Shown piece after piece: positions 8,790 through 16,432 of a stretch of 64,000 bases of DNA (its first letter is position 1; every line of letters starts with the position of its first letter). The translations under genes and the position numbers were made by a program. The notes below the pieces were generated by a model that saw nothing but the letters and a program-made list of their open reading frames with translations, made no database searches and was not told where the DNA came from. Source of the DNA: Methyloversatilis sp. Lineage in GTDB: Bacteria > Pseudomonadota > Gammaproteobacteria > Burkholderiales > Rhodocyclaceae. Location of the stretch: NCBI GenBank assembly GCA_017984755.1, contig JAGNYW010000010.1:23085-87084 (forward strand). Reading direction: 5' to 3'.

Positions 8790-9584
8790 ATGCGAATTCG
8801 CAAAGTCATATCCGCTTGCCTGCTGGCGACCGTCGTCTGTTTCGGGAAGTTTGCGACAGCACAGTCTCGATCAGAAGACGACGCGAGCCGTTGCAGCGAC
8901 GCCGTCGTAACGCGCCTTGGAAAGCACTTCCGTCTCACTGACTTCGCCTATCCCGCGCAGGGTATGTATCCGAGCGTGGAAAACGGTGGGCTGCTCGTAG
9001 CCGGCATATGTAAGCCATGGCCCGCAAACAAGTCCCGAATCATCGCCGCCTTTGCCTACGACGGCGGAATTGAGTACGAGAAGCAGCTCCTGCTTGCAGT
9101 CGTCGAGGTTCCAGACAATCGAGTCATCGCTTCCTACAAGGGCGTCATTCCGGAAGATGCTGCAACCGAGGTTTCGAGTTATTCGCTGAGCCTCGATACG
9201 GCGCGATACACGCTATCGAAGAGCGCCCGCGCTTTCGGGCTTCGCCTGAATACCTTTCGGGACCGATGTACCTATGAGGGAGGCTTCGACAATGAACTGA
9301 CGCTTTTTGTCGTCGACGGACAAACGATCCGTCCGGTTCTTACGGAAACCATGTCTCACTGGACTTACGGTGGTGGCAATCGCTGTAGTGAAGAAGAGGT
9401 TCCGCGCACTGACGCGAATACTCTGATTGCCGTGGAGCCAACCATATCCAATGGCTTCGCCGATCTGAGACTCACCGCCATACGAAGCGACAACAAGAAG
9501 CGCGTCAGCGCCATCGTCAAGTACAACGGAGAGCGCTACGATCTCAAGTCTTGGAGCACCGCATTTGGTGCCTGGTGGGAGTAA
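8790..9584 (+). CDS. exported cassette protein of unknown function
   Basis: 264 residues with a signal peptide (MRIRKVISACLLATVVCFGK, cleavage after ATA), so it is periplasmic or secreted. The mature part has four or five Cys residues (CSDAVV, GICKPW, RDRCTYEGG, GNRCSEEE) that could form disulfides, and many short beta segments. No known domain is recognised. AAGG ten bases before ATG 8790 is the ribosome-binding site. The gene lies between attC 2 and attC 3, so it is a cassette gene. Possible roles such as an immunity or surface protein are guesses. Confidence 0.65.
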   Translation: MRIRKVISACLLATVVCFGKFATAQSRSEDDASRCSDAVVTRLGKHFRLTDFAYPAQGMYPSVENGGLLVAGICKPWPANKSRIIAAFAYDGGIEYEKQLLLAVVEVPDNRVIASYKGVIPEDAATEVSSYSLSLDTARYTLSKSARAFGLRLNTFRDRCTYEGGFDNELTLFVVDGQTIRPVLTETMSHWTYGGGNRCSEEEVPRTDANTLIAVEPTISNGFADLRLTAIRSDNKKRVSAIVKYNGERYDLKSWSTAFGAWWE

Positions 9585-9613
9585 CCGCGCGGATGTCTGC
9601 TCATCACGCGTGA

Positions 9614-9704
9614 GCCCTGACACTTCGGTCAAGGGGACGGCCCAGAAGCTGCGCTTCTGGGTTCCCTCCCTTCGGTCGGCCACCCCTCACCTCGGACGTC
9701 AGTC
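9614..9704 (+). other. attC-like site 3 (degenerate)
   Basis: Starts GCCCTGAC and ends GGACGTCAG, with an inner hairpin CCCAGAAG-ctgcg-CTTCTGGG and partly paired outer arms (AAGGGGACGGCC against GGCCACCCCT). Both end boxes deviate from consensus, so it is probably a decayed attC. Confidence 0.5.
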
Positions 9705-9797
9705 CACATCATTCATGGTCAGCCAGCTCGCTGAAAGCCTGTCAATTGCAGCCCGTAGAGCTGACGCTTCTTGCCACCCATCCCCAACGGAAAGGCA

Positions 9798-10670
9798 ATG
9801 ATGACGAAAGCGTCCGACACGCGGCCGGGTCTTGCAAGCCGCATCCTCGGCTCACCGCCAGCGCGCGTGCCGTTGCTCGGGTTCATTCTGGTGATGATGA
9901 TGACCCTGAACACCGATGTGATGACCAGCTACGCGGAAGAGCCAGTCAAAGCCGTTGCACACATCATCGCGTTGGCCATCGCCGGCTTCGCGGTTTATCT
10001 TGGCTATGCATGCCTCATCGAGAAGCGCGTCGTCTCCGAACTCGCCTTGCCCGGCATGGGTCGCGAACTCGGGATCGGCCTGCTCATCGGTGCAAGCTTG
10101 TACGCCGCCTGCGAAATGATCCTGATGGCTCTGGGCATCTACCGCATCGATGGCTTGAACCCGTTGAACTACATGGTCCCGGCGATCGCCATGGCAATCA
10201 GCTCGAGCGTCTACGAGGAGCTGTTGTTCCGCGGCGTACTGTTCGGCTCAGTCGAGAAGTGGTTTGGCAGCTGGGCAGCACTTGTGGTGTCTTCACTCGT
10301 GTTCGGCCTGACCCACCTGATCAACCCGCAGGGTACGATCGAGGGCGCGCTGTTCATCGCCGTCGAGGCCGGCGTCCTGCTGGCTGCGGCCTGCATGCTG
10401 ACGCGCCGGCTGTGGTTGAGCATCGGCTTCCATATGGCGTGGAACTACACGCAGTCGGCCATTTTCTCGGGCATTGTCTCCGGCAACGATGCTCGACAGG
10501 GTCTGATCAGGTCTACCGTGAACGGCCCCGACTGGCTGACCGGAGGCAACTTCGGCGTTGAATCCTCCGTGCTTGCGCTGCTCCTGTGCACCACCACCGG
10601 CATAGTGATGTTGGTCATGGCGGCAAAGCGCGGAAGGATCGTTCCGCCAGCCTGGAAACGCCCGGGCTGA
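9798..10670 (+). CDS. CPBP-family intramembrane protease (CAAX protease and bacteriocin-processing)
   Basis: Polytopic membrane protein (~290 residues, about eight helices) with the family's three catalytic motifs: EELLFRG (E140, E141), FGLTHLI, and GFHMAWN. These glutamic intramembrane proteases cleave prenylated proteins in eukaryotes; in bacteria they act on peptides or bacteriocins, and some give self-immunity. The substrate here is unknown. Two successive ATGs (9798, 9801) follow GGAAAGG; either may be used. The gene sits between attC-like sites 3 and 4, so it is probably the last recognisable cassette of the left array. Confidence 0.85.
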   Translation: MMTKASDTRPGLASRILGSPPARVPLLGFILVMMMTLNTDVMTSYAEEPVKAVAHIIALAIAGFAVYLGYACLIEKRVVSELALPGMGRELGIGLLIGASLYAACEMILMALGIYRIDGLNPLNYMVPAIAMAISSSVYEELLFRGVLFGSVEKWFGSWAALVVSSLVFGLTHLINPQGTIEGALFIAVEAGVLLAAACMLTRRLWLSIGFHMAWNYTQSAIFSGIVSGNDARQGLIRSTVNGPDWLTGGNFGVESSVLALLLCTTTGIVMLVMAAKRGRIVPPAWKRPG

Positions 10671-10693
10671 TTCATCGCCACCCGCAATGCGGT

Positions 10694-10752
10694 CCCACGA
10701 TTCATTCATGCCGACGCCGCTTTGCGGAGCGGCTTGATTCAGGCGCTGGACG
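10694..10752 (+). other. attC-like site 4 (degenerate)
   Basis: The core GATTCATTCATGCCGACGCC ... GAGCGGCTTGATTCAGGCG closely follows the common attC pattern (ATTCATTCAAGCCGACGCC ... GCGGCTTAATTCAGGCG). The end boxes have decayed (CACGATTC on the left, GCTGGACGC on the right, where GTTAGGC is expected). Confidence 0.6.
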
Positions 10753-10824
10753 CCACAAGCGCCCCTCCCTGTCTCTCTGACCCGTTACTGACTTTCCGGA
10801 CCACTTGGAACTTGAGAGGAAGTC

Positions 10825-10881
10825 ATGCGCAAGCGCTGTTCATCGGAAGGACAGATTGTCAGTACCCTTCGCGAAACCGAC
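10825..10881 (+). pseudogene. possible remnant of an IS3-type transposase OrfA start
   Basis: From ATG 10825 the first 19 codons (MRKRCSSEGQIVSTLRETD) resemble the start of IS3-family OrfA proteins (MKKRFTEEQIVxxLREAD). The similarity then stops and no helix-turn-helix or DDE part follows. GAGGAAG lies just upstream. No inverted repeats were found, so it is at most a scar. Confidence 0.35.
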
Positions 10882-10925
10882 TCGCACCGGCACGGCACCC
10901 GCCTCAGTGCAGAATGGAGCTCACC

Positions 10926-11138
10926 ATGCGCTTCACAAAATGCCTTCCCGCCCTGATTTCGATGATCGGCCTGTCCGGCTGCTCTTCGCAGCAGTTGTAT
11001 GGCGTCGGCCAGGCGTGGCAGAAGAATGAGTGCAACAAGATCGTCGACATGCAGGAGAGAAATCGCTGCATGAGTGCTACCGCGACTTCCTACGAAGATT
11101 ACAAGCGCCAGTCCGACGCCGCCAAGGGCGCCAGGTAG
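10926..11138 (+). CDS. small lipoprotein of unknown function
   Basis: 70 residues. Signal peptide MRFTKCLPALISMIGLSGC has a lipobox LSGC, so Cys19 should be lipidated and the protein anchored in the membrane. The mature part is short and charged, with two Cys (NECNKI, NRCMSA) that could form one disulfide. ATG 10926 has GGAG six bases upstream. It is the first of a run of small plus-strand genes after the attC-like sites. No function is recognised. Confidence 0.65.
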   Translation: MRFTKCLPALISMIGLSGCSSQQLYGVGQAWQKNECNKIVDMQERNRCMSATATSYEDYKRQSDAAKGAR

Positions 11139-11240
11139 ACCGTCTCGTGCCCTGCCGAACCTGCTATCCGACCGCAGAGAGAGGATCGTCATGAGCCACC
11201 GGACGCCTGCCCCCTCGATCCCTTCAAGCCGAACTCAACC

Positions 11241-11624
11241 ATGCGAAATAACGACAGGCCGGACGACGATGAAGAAGGGGACATTTCGGATGACCCGGTT
11301 CTGAGCGCCATCGACACCGACCTGGAATCGGTCAGCAGGCGGAATGACAATCAACTTCTTGCAATCCTTGTACTGCTGGTCCCGATGGCCGTTCTCTACG
11401 AGCGTTCAGACCTGAAAAGCATCTGGCTGGACGCTGCCTTTCTGGGGCTACTTTTCGGGGCCGTCGGGTTTACGATCTTCCGGGTCGTACGCCAGAAGCA
11501 GAAGGTTGCCGCGAAGTACGGCCTGGCATGCCGTGTCTGCGGCGGGAAGCCCAGGGCACACATGGTTCTCTCTGCCGCCATGACGCGGCATTGCGCAAGA
11601 TGCGGAGCAAGACTGAATGGCTGA
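11241..11624 (+). CDS. small two-helix membrane protein with a C-terminal zinc-ribbon-like motif
   Basis: 127 residues. A very acidic N-terminus (DDDEEGDISDD) is followed by two membrane helices (~41-55 and ~66-83) and a cytoplasmic tail. The tail has CRVCG and CARCG, an arrangement of two CxxC pairs that could bind zinc. No named family is recognised. The ATG has no strong ribosome-binding site, but the composition of the frame supports coding. Its end overlaps a possible upstream start of the next gene. Confidence 0.5.
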   Translation: MRNNDRPDDDEEGDISDDPVLSAIDTDLESVSRRNDNQLLAILVLLVPMAVLYERSDLKSIWLDAAFLGLLFGAVGFTIFRVVRQKQKVAAKYGLACRVCGGKPRAHMVLSAAMTRHCARCGARLNG

Positions 11625-11721
11625 CATGGAGGCGAATATGAACGGACTTGCAGCGAACTTCGCCGGCTCCAGCCAGCTTCAGGTGCCGCAGAACCGGTGG
11701 GTCGCCGTTCGAGTCATCGCC

Positions 11722-12144
11722 ATGAATTGCCGGCGCACGATCTGCTTCCTGGCAGCCCTGATCCCGGTCGCCAGCCCGGCACAGGACCGGTGCACAGTGC
11801 AGGGCCAGGCCGATCAGGTTCGCATCGAAAGGGAGTTTTCGGGTCAGCGCCCTGCCAGAGGCGACAAGGAGGCCGAGCGGACCTGGTCGAAGAATCTGAA
11901 TGCTGCGCTGGCTGCTGCCGCCAAGCGCGCCGAGGATTGCTCCCGCGCAAGCAAGCCTGCAGTCGCGCCGGCTGCCAGTGCCAGGGTGGAGGAGTGCCTC
12001 GCGGACGTCCGCCGACGCACGGATGATCTCAACCGGCGCGACCGCGGCCGGACGCTGACCCTGCAGGAGCAGACCGCCAGGCGGAGCGAAGATGAACGCC
12101 TGCTCGATGAGTACATGGCATGCACGAGGAACACGAAACGGTAG
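11722..12144 (+). CDS. periplasmic Ala/Arg-rich helical protein of unknown function
   Basis: 140 residues from ATG 11722, chosen because it starts a clean signal peptide (MNCRRTICFLAALIPVASPAQ). ATG 11617, which overlaps the previous gene, would put 35 extra residues in front of it. The mature part is helical and charged, with four Cys (DRCTVQ, EDCSRA, EECLAD, MACTRN) that could form two disulfides. No family is recognised. No clear Shine-Dalgarno precedes 11722, so translational coupling from 11617 remains possible. Confidence 0.5.
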   Translation: MNCRRTICFLAALIPVASPAQDRCTVQGQADQVRIEREFSGQRPARGDKEAERTWSKNLNAALAAAAKRAEDCSRASKPAVAPAASARVEECLADVRRRTDDLNRRDRGRTLTLQEQTARRSEDERLLDEYMACTRNTKR

Positions 12145-12462
12145 GCGCTGCGCAAGGCAGTGATCGAACGGTTGGCTGCCGCGGGCCTGAAGTCGAAAAC
12201 ACGGGGGCCGCGCACGATCGTGACAGGCGATCATCTCGGAATCCGCCGCTCTGCGGCAAGATCGTCGGTGATTTCGCCGGCGTGCATGGGCGGCGCATCG
12301 ATATTCAGCGCCGTCCGGTCGACGAATCATTGACCGAGGAGCGCGTCGTCCGGGTGCTCGGGATGTGGCCGCGGTCTGAATGAAGGCAGCTCACCTCATC
12401 CTTCCGGCGGACGGCCTGCGCCGACCGCCCGACCCGAATGTCAGACGTCGCGAGTCACGATA
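12145..12462 (+). other. 318-bp gap without a supported gene
   Basis: Several short frames are open, for example one ending RRPVDESLTEERVVRVLGMWPRSE near 12383. None has a start with a ribosome-binding site or a recognisable domain. It could hold the end of a decayed gene. No hairpin or attC core boxes were found. Confidence 0.35.
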
Positions 12463-12873
12463 GTGCCCCATCAAGCTCTTGCAGATGCAGTCCTGCTCAT
12501 TCACTTCGGCGTCGTTCTCTTCGTCGTGGGAGGCCTGGCTTATGTCGTGGCGGGAAACATGCGGAACTGGCGCGGCGCCAACAACATCTGGTTCCGCCTG
12601 GCGCACTTCGCCACCCTTCTCGTCGTGGTCGCCCAGTCGTGGCTGGGTGAGCGCTGCCCCCTCACCATGCTCGAGGCCTGGCTGCGCGCCAAGGCCGGCT
12701 CACCTTTCTACAGCGAGAGCTTCATCGAGCACTGGGTTCAGCGGATCATCTTCCACGAAGCACCGTTCGCTGTCTTCGTACTCGCGTACACAGCCTTCGG
12801 TCTGCTTGTGCTGTGGGCCTGGTGGCGCTTTCCGCCTCGTCGCCCGGGACCTCGCAACGGGAGCGACGCCTGA
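12463..12873 (+). CDS. DUF2784-family membrane protein
   Basis: 136 residues with four membrane helices and the DUF2784 pattern: ADAVLLIHFGVVLFVVGG at the start, then WRGANNIWFRLAHF, WLGERCPLTMLEAWLRAKAG and SFIEHWVQRIIFHEAP. The family is widespread and of unknown function; its conserved His and Cys residues hint at cofactor or metal binding, unproven. The GTG at 12463 is the only start that keeps the first helix. The tail (PPRRPGPRNGSDA) is cytoplasmic and basic. Confidence 0.8.
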   Translation: MPHQALADAVLLIHFGVVLFVVGGLAYVVAGNMRNWRGANNIWFRLAHFATLLVVVAQSWLGERCPLTMLEAWLRAKAGSPFYSESFIEHWVQRIIFHEAPFAVFVLAYTAFGLLVLWAWWRFPPRRPGPRNGSDA

Positions 12874-12937
12874 GCCGTCGCTCGAGCCGACCCGCAGCGG
12901 CGGCCCGCAATCTCGATTACTTGCCGAAGGGGTCGGA

Positions 12938-13474
12938 ATGGATTTCAGAGCGCTGGGCAGGAACAACCACGACGAGGTAGCGGCTCTCTTTCGTTCTGTC
13001 TTCACCTCGTCGGAAGGGGAAAAGGAAGGGGCGTTGATCGGCGATCTGGCTTCGAAACTATGTCTGGCGATGGACGACGAAGAGATCATCTGCTTCGGCG
13101 CACATCAGAACGGTGCGCTGGTTGGTGCAATATTCTTTACGCGCCTTCGAAACGGTCAGGATATCCGCATATATATGCTTGCACCGGTGGCCGTGAGTAC
13201 CCTGCATCAGGGCAAGCGCATCGGTCAGGCGCTCATCAAGTTCGGTCTGAATGCCTTGAAAGGCCGGGCTGTGTCGGTTGTGGTGACATATGGCGACCCG
13301 AATTTCTATGCAAAGGTGGGATTCGAAGCCCTCTCGGAGACTGTAATTCCAGCTCCGCTGGAGTTATCGATGCCGATAGGCTGGCTGGGTCAGTCGCTGA
13401 CGGAAGGTCCGATTCCGACCATCAAGGAGCGCCCGAAGTGCGTTGCAGCGTTCAATGATCCGGCTTACTGGTGA
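12938..13474 (+). CDS. GNAT-family N-acetyltransferase
   Basis: 178 residues. The GNAT core is visible: a beta strand with LVGAIFFTRL, then a strand ending IYMLAPVAVSTLHQGKRIGQALIKFGL, where the QGKRIG loop binds acetyl-CoA pyrophosphate, then VVVTYGDPNFYAKVGFEAL. This subgroup (YhbS-like) acetylates small molecules or proteins; the substrate is unknown. AAGGGG lies 5 bases before ATG 12938. Such genes are common cargo of integrons, but no good attC flanks this one. Confidence 0.82.
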   Translation: MDFRALGRNNHDEVAALFRSVFTSSEGEKEGALIGDLASKLCLAMDDEEIICFGAHQNGALVGAIFFTRLRNGQDIRIYMLAPVAVSTLHQGKRIGQALIKFGLNALKGRAVSVVVTYGDPNFYAKVGFEALSETVIPAPLELSMPIGWLGQSLTEGPIPTIKERPKCVAAFNDPAYW

Positions 13475-13721
13475 GCGCAGGAACCGAACAATGACTCGTT
13501 CGCCCCGGTGGCACATCGAAGTCCGGACGCATTTCGCATTGGGGTGGCTGGTCTGCAGTACGGCCGGGCCGCCCGGGCCGAGCCGCAGCTCACCGAGCCG
13601 CAGCTGACGATGACCGGCTGCGTTTCGGCCGGCGATCGCTATCCGGGTGCCACGACAGGACGACGAAGCGAAGGCCGCGTGATTGAATGCCGGAAAGATT
13701 CGGGAACCCGCAGACTCAACC

Positions 13722-14135
13722 ATGCCTTGCCTCCGAGTGAGTCCATCGCTTCCATTGCTGATCATCGGCGGCGCCGCGGTCGGGGCGCTCAGCTGGCTCG
13801 TGGCCTCTCTCGTTTCCGGCACGTTCGAGCCCTACGACTCCGGGGTGGGCCTGCTGCTGAACCAGATCATCCTGTCGGTGCCGACGGCCGTCCTGGCATG
13901 GCGCCATAGAATCACCGTGCCACTCCTGTTCATGGCCAGCGCATACCTGGGCCTGAACGTCCATGCCTGCGCATTCGGCGGATCGGAAGCCAGGGCGTGG
14001 GCGCTGCTCGGCGCTTCGGTGAGCGTGCTTCTCTTTCCGGCACCCATGGTGCTCGCGCTCTGCACAGCAGCCATTCGCCGCCGTCGGCGTCCGTCGGCGA
14101 TTGAAGCCACGAATCCGCCAGTGAAAGAGGCGTGA
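13722..14135 (+). CDS. four-helix membrane protein of unknown function
   Basis: 137 residues from ATG 13722. Hydrophobic helices lie at about 12-32, 40-55, 60-80 and 90-115, followed by a basic tail (IRRRRRPSAIEATNPPVKEA). An in-frame TTG at 13683 would add 13 residues without a better ribosome-binding site. No family is recognised. The 247 bp before it hold no supported gene. Confidence 0.5.
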   Translation: MPCLRVSPSLPLLIIGGAAVGALSWLVASLVSGTFEPYDSGVGLLLNQIILSVPTAVLAWRHRITVPLLFMASAYLGLNVHACAFGGSEARAWALLGASVSVLLFPAPMVLALCTAAIRRRRRPSAIEATNPPVKEA

Positions 14136-14416
14136 CTTCCGTCGCCTCGACCCCATGCCGCACGGACATTCACGGCGACGCTCATTGCCGGCGCACCTGC
14201 ACAGTTGCGGGAAATCCCAGACGCAGAAGCCGCTCCCTCGTTCGGTGAAAGACGAACGACGTCGGGGTCACTCATGGGATTTCAACATATGATCCCGACA
14301 CGTCCGCGGGTTTGCTCACGCGCTGTCCTCGCGGTCGTTCTGCCGAACGCCTGCTGCGCGTACGCATGCCGGGCTTGAACCCACGACCGCACCCCATTGC
14401 CGGCAAGGAGAAATCG

Positions 14417-15034
14417 ATGCACCGACGCACCTTCACGCTCGCCCTCCTGCTGGTACCGGCAATCGCCGGAGCCCAGGTGGGCGTCGATGTTCGACTCGCC
14501 ATCCTCACCGACTTCGTGAAGGCGATCGGTGCGGCCGGCGATGCCATTTCAAAGCTTACGGAAGGCTTCAGGACACTCGTCGTTGCCGGCAAGGATTCGT
14601 ACAAGTACGTGGCTGCGGAGCGCGAGCAAAGTCGCTTGATCGACATCAGCCGCCGGACCACGGAGCTGATTGCCAAGCACAACATTGCGGTGATCGAAAG
14701 CATCGATCAATACATTGCCGCTCCGAAGCGGACGCAGCAGGACTGGACGCGCGTGGTTCTGAACGTCGAGGCAACGCTGGGCGCAGTCCAGCAACTGCTC
14801 ATGGATGTCGAGCGGGAAGACGGTTCCTTCGTGCTCGAGCCGGCCTACCTCACGCTGAATCAGGTGCTTTCCGGTCGCGCGAGGCTGCTCGGGCAACTGG
14901 CCGCGATGCCCGCGCCCGAATCCGCGGAGGAACTTGCACTGCTCGGGCAGGCCAACGAGAAGTACAGGGTGCTCGTCGATCGCGCGACCGCAGCCGTGAG
15001 CCAGCTCAATGCCTACGTGAAGACCGGGAAGTGA
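14417..15034 (+). CDS. exported helical protein of unknown function
   Basis: 205 residues with a signal peptide (MHRRTFTLALLLVPAIAGAQ), so periplasmic. The remainder is almost wholly helical, with heptad-like stretches (AAEREQSRLIDISRRTTELI; ALLGQANEKYRVLVDRATAA), suggesting a helical bundle. There is no Cys in the mature part. AAGGAG (14405-14410) lies six bases before ATG 14417, a strong ribosome-binding site. No named family is recognised. A TATGAT element (14288-14293) about 130 bp upstream may be its promoter. Confidence 0.65.
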   Translation: MHRRTFTLALLLVPAIAGAQVGVDVRLAILTDFVKAIGAAGDAISKLTEGFRTLVVAGKDSYKYVAAEREQSRLIDISRRTTELIAKHNIAVIESIDQYIAAPKRTQQDWTRVVLNVEATLGAVQQLLMDVEREDGSFVLEPAYLTLNQVLSGRARLLGQLAAMPAPESAEELALLGQANEKYRVLVDRATAAVSQLNAYVKTGK

Positions 15035-15115
15035 GGCACCACGCCTGCCTTGCACTGCTCCGGGTGCGCTTCGCGCGCGGATCCGGCCGGCAATCATGAA
15101 GCAGGAGGTGGTCTC

Positions 15116-15655
15116 TTGAAATCGCTGTCGTTCGCCAACACCGCAGCATTCACGGCGCATCTGCTTGCGTCGGTTTCATGGATGCCACCGGCGCACGCTG
15201 CCGACAGCCGATGCCCTCCCGGAATGCATTCGCCTGACGGAAATGTCTGCGTGCCGGGTGAAAGCATGCACGACGAGTCGCAAGCCATCCGCAACCGTCC
15301 CTACAGCCCGCTGACTTTCCGGGACATGCAGTGGAGTGCGATCGCCATGGACAGGAAGAAGCTGCTTGTCACCGACAAGGAAATGACGTTCATCGGTGTT
15401 TCAAGGGGGCACAAGGATATGAAGGTGGCACAGAAGGCAGCGCTGGACATGTGCAGGAGCGACGGCCCCGGAAACTGCGAACTCATCGAGACCGTGGTGA
15501 ATGCCTGCCTGGCGATCTCGATCTCCCCGGAAGCGAACAAGCTGGAATATGCATACAGCGCAGACCCTCAGTTCGCGATCGACGAGTCGCTGAGAAAGTG
15601 CCGCCAGCAATACAAGGGGTGCAGGACGGCTTATGCGGATTGCGTCATGAAATGA
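15116..15655 (+). CDS. DUF4189-family exported protein
   Basis: 179 residues starting at TTG 15116, chosen because AGGAGG (15103-15108) is 7 bases upstream and the signal peptide starts there (LKSLSFANTAAFTAHLLAS, cleavage after AHA). A short Cys loop (CPPGMHSPDGNVC) precedes the DUF4189-like region. That region has WSAIAMD, GVSRGHKDMKVAQKAAL, the pairs CRSDGPGNC and VNACLAIS, and a C-terminal CRQQYKGC...YADC. The many Cys probably form disulfides in the periplasm. DUF4189 proteins have no assigned function; some accompany contact-dependent toxins or sit as exported singletons. Confidence 0.7.
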   Translation: MKSLSFANTAAFTAHLLASVSWMPPAHAADSRCPPGMHSPDGNVCVPGESMHDESQAIRNRPYSPLTFRDMQWSAIAMDRKKLLVTDKEMTFIGVSRGHKDMKVAQKAALDMCRSDGPGNCELIETVVNACLAISISPEANKLEYAYSADPQFAIDESLRKCRQQYKGCRTAYADCVMK

Positions 15656-16085
15656 CCGGCAGCCGGCAACTTTCCCCTCCCCTGCACGGGGGCCGCATGC
15701 CCTGTCTGCCGCAGCCGCTGAACGCAACCGTCAGACGACGCGAACGTACAATGCCGGTCTGCCGGGGTTCGCACTCACGCACCGGCAGTTCGGCAGGTGG
15801 TCGGATCCTTCATTCCAACTTATGATCCGGTCCGCCCACGGAGCTCGTTTCGGGGCACCACGCAACGCTGATCTGCGCGACAGAGGAGTGCATGCATGGC
15901 CGACGGCCTGCGGACATGCCGGCCCTGACGCGCGGCTCGGTTGCCGGGTCGGCAACGCCTGGTGCGGACAAGGCAGCAAACTTGCATCGAGGATGCGTCC
16001 GAAAGGGCTGCGCTTCATGCGCACCCCCATATCGAACATCGGGGCCTGAACGCAGAGTTCGGGCGCCTCAGAACAGGAGTTGTCG
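15656..16085 (+). other. 430-bp gap without a supported gene
   Basis: No frame here has a convincing start or domain. It contains CAACTTATGATCCGG (15817-15831), almost the same as CAACATATGATCCCG at 14284-14298 upstream of the 14417 gene. Both contain TATGAT and may be -10 elements of related promoters. No attC boxes were found. Confidence 0.4.
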
Positions 16086-16412
16086 ATGATCTACAGTTTT
16101 CCGGCCGAGAAGTTCTCCATCGCCCGTCGTGCATTGATGCTGCCGCACCCCGACGGCCAGCATGCATCGCTGGAAACGGCGCTTACCGAGTGCCGCCTCG
16201 GCCTGCACCGGATGAACCGCGCCAAGCTGGACGCAACGATCCGGTCGCAGATCTACACGCTCGAATGCTTCATGGATTCAACGGGTTTCTCCGACGCGGA
16301 TGGCGACAGCGCCTGGACGATCCGGCTGAAGGGCCTGTCCGATGAAGAGAAGTCGGAAATCTCCCGCCTGGTGGATGAACTGGCGAACTTCTTCGCCAGC
16401 CAGGAAGCGTAG
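16086..16412 (+). CDS. small cytoplasmic protein of unknown function
   Basis: 108 residues, soluble, starting MIYSFPAEKFSIARRALMLP and ending in an acidic helix (LSDEEKSEISRLVDELANFF). AGGAG lies just upstream of ATG 16086. No domain is recognised. It converges with the export operon, leaving about 20 bp between the two stops. Confidence 0.6.
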   Translation: MIYSFPAEKFSIARRALMLPHPDGQHASLETALTECRLGLHRMNRAKLDATIRSQIYTLECFMDSTGFSDADGDSAWTIRLKGLSDEEKSEISRLVDELANFFASQEA

Positions 16413-16432
16413 CGACGGCCGCCCGGCGCGCT

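Noticed and set aside
12120-12383. Small plus-strand gene
   Set aside because: Overlaps the end of the preceding gene in another frame, no ribosome-binding site, no domain.
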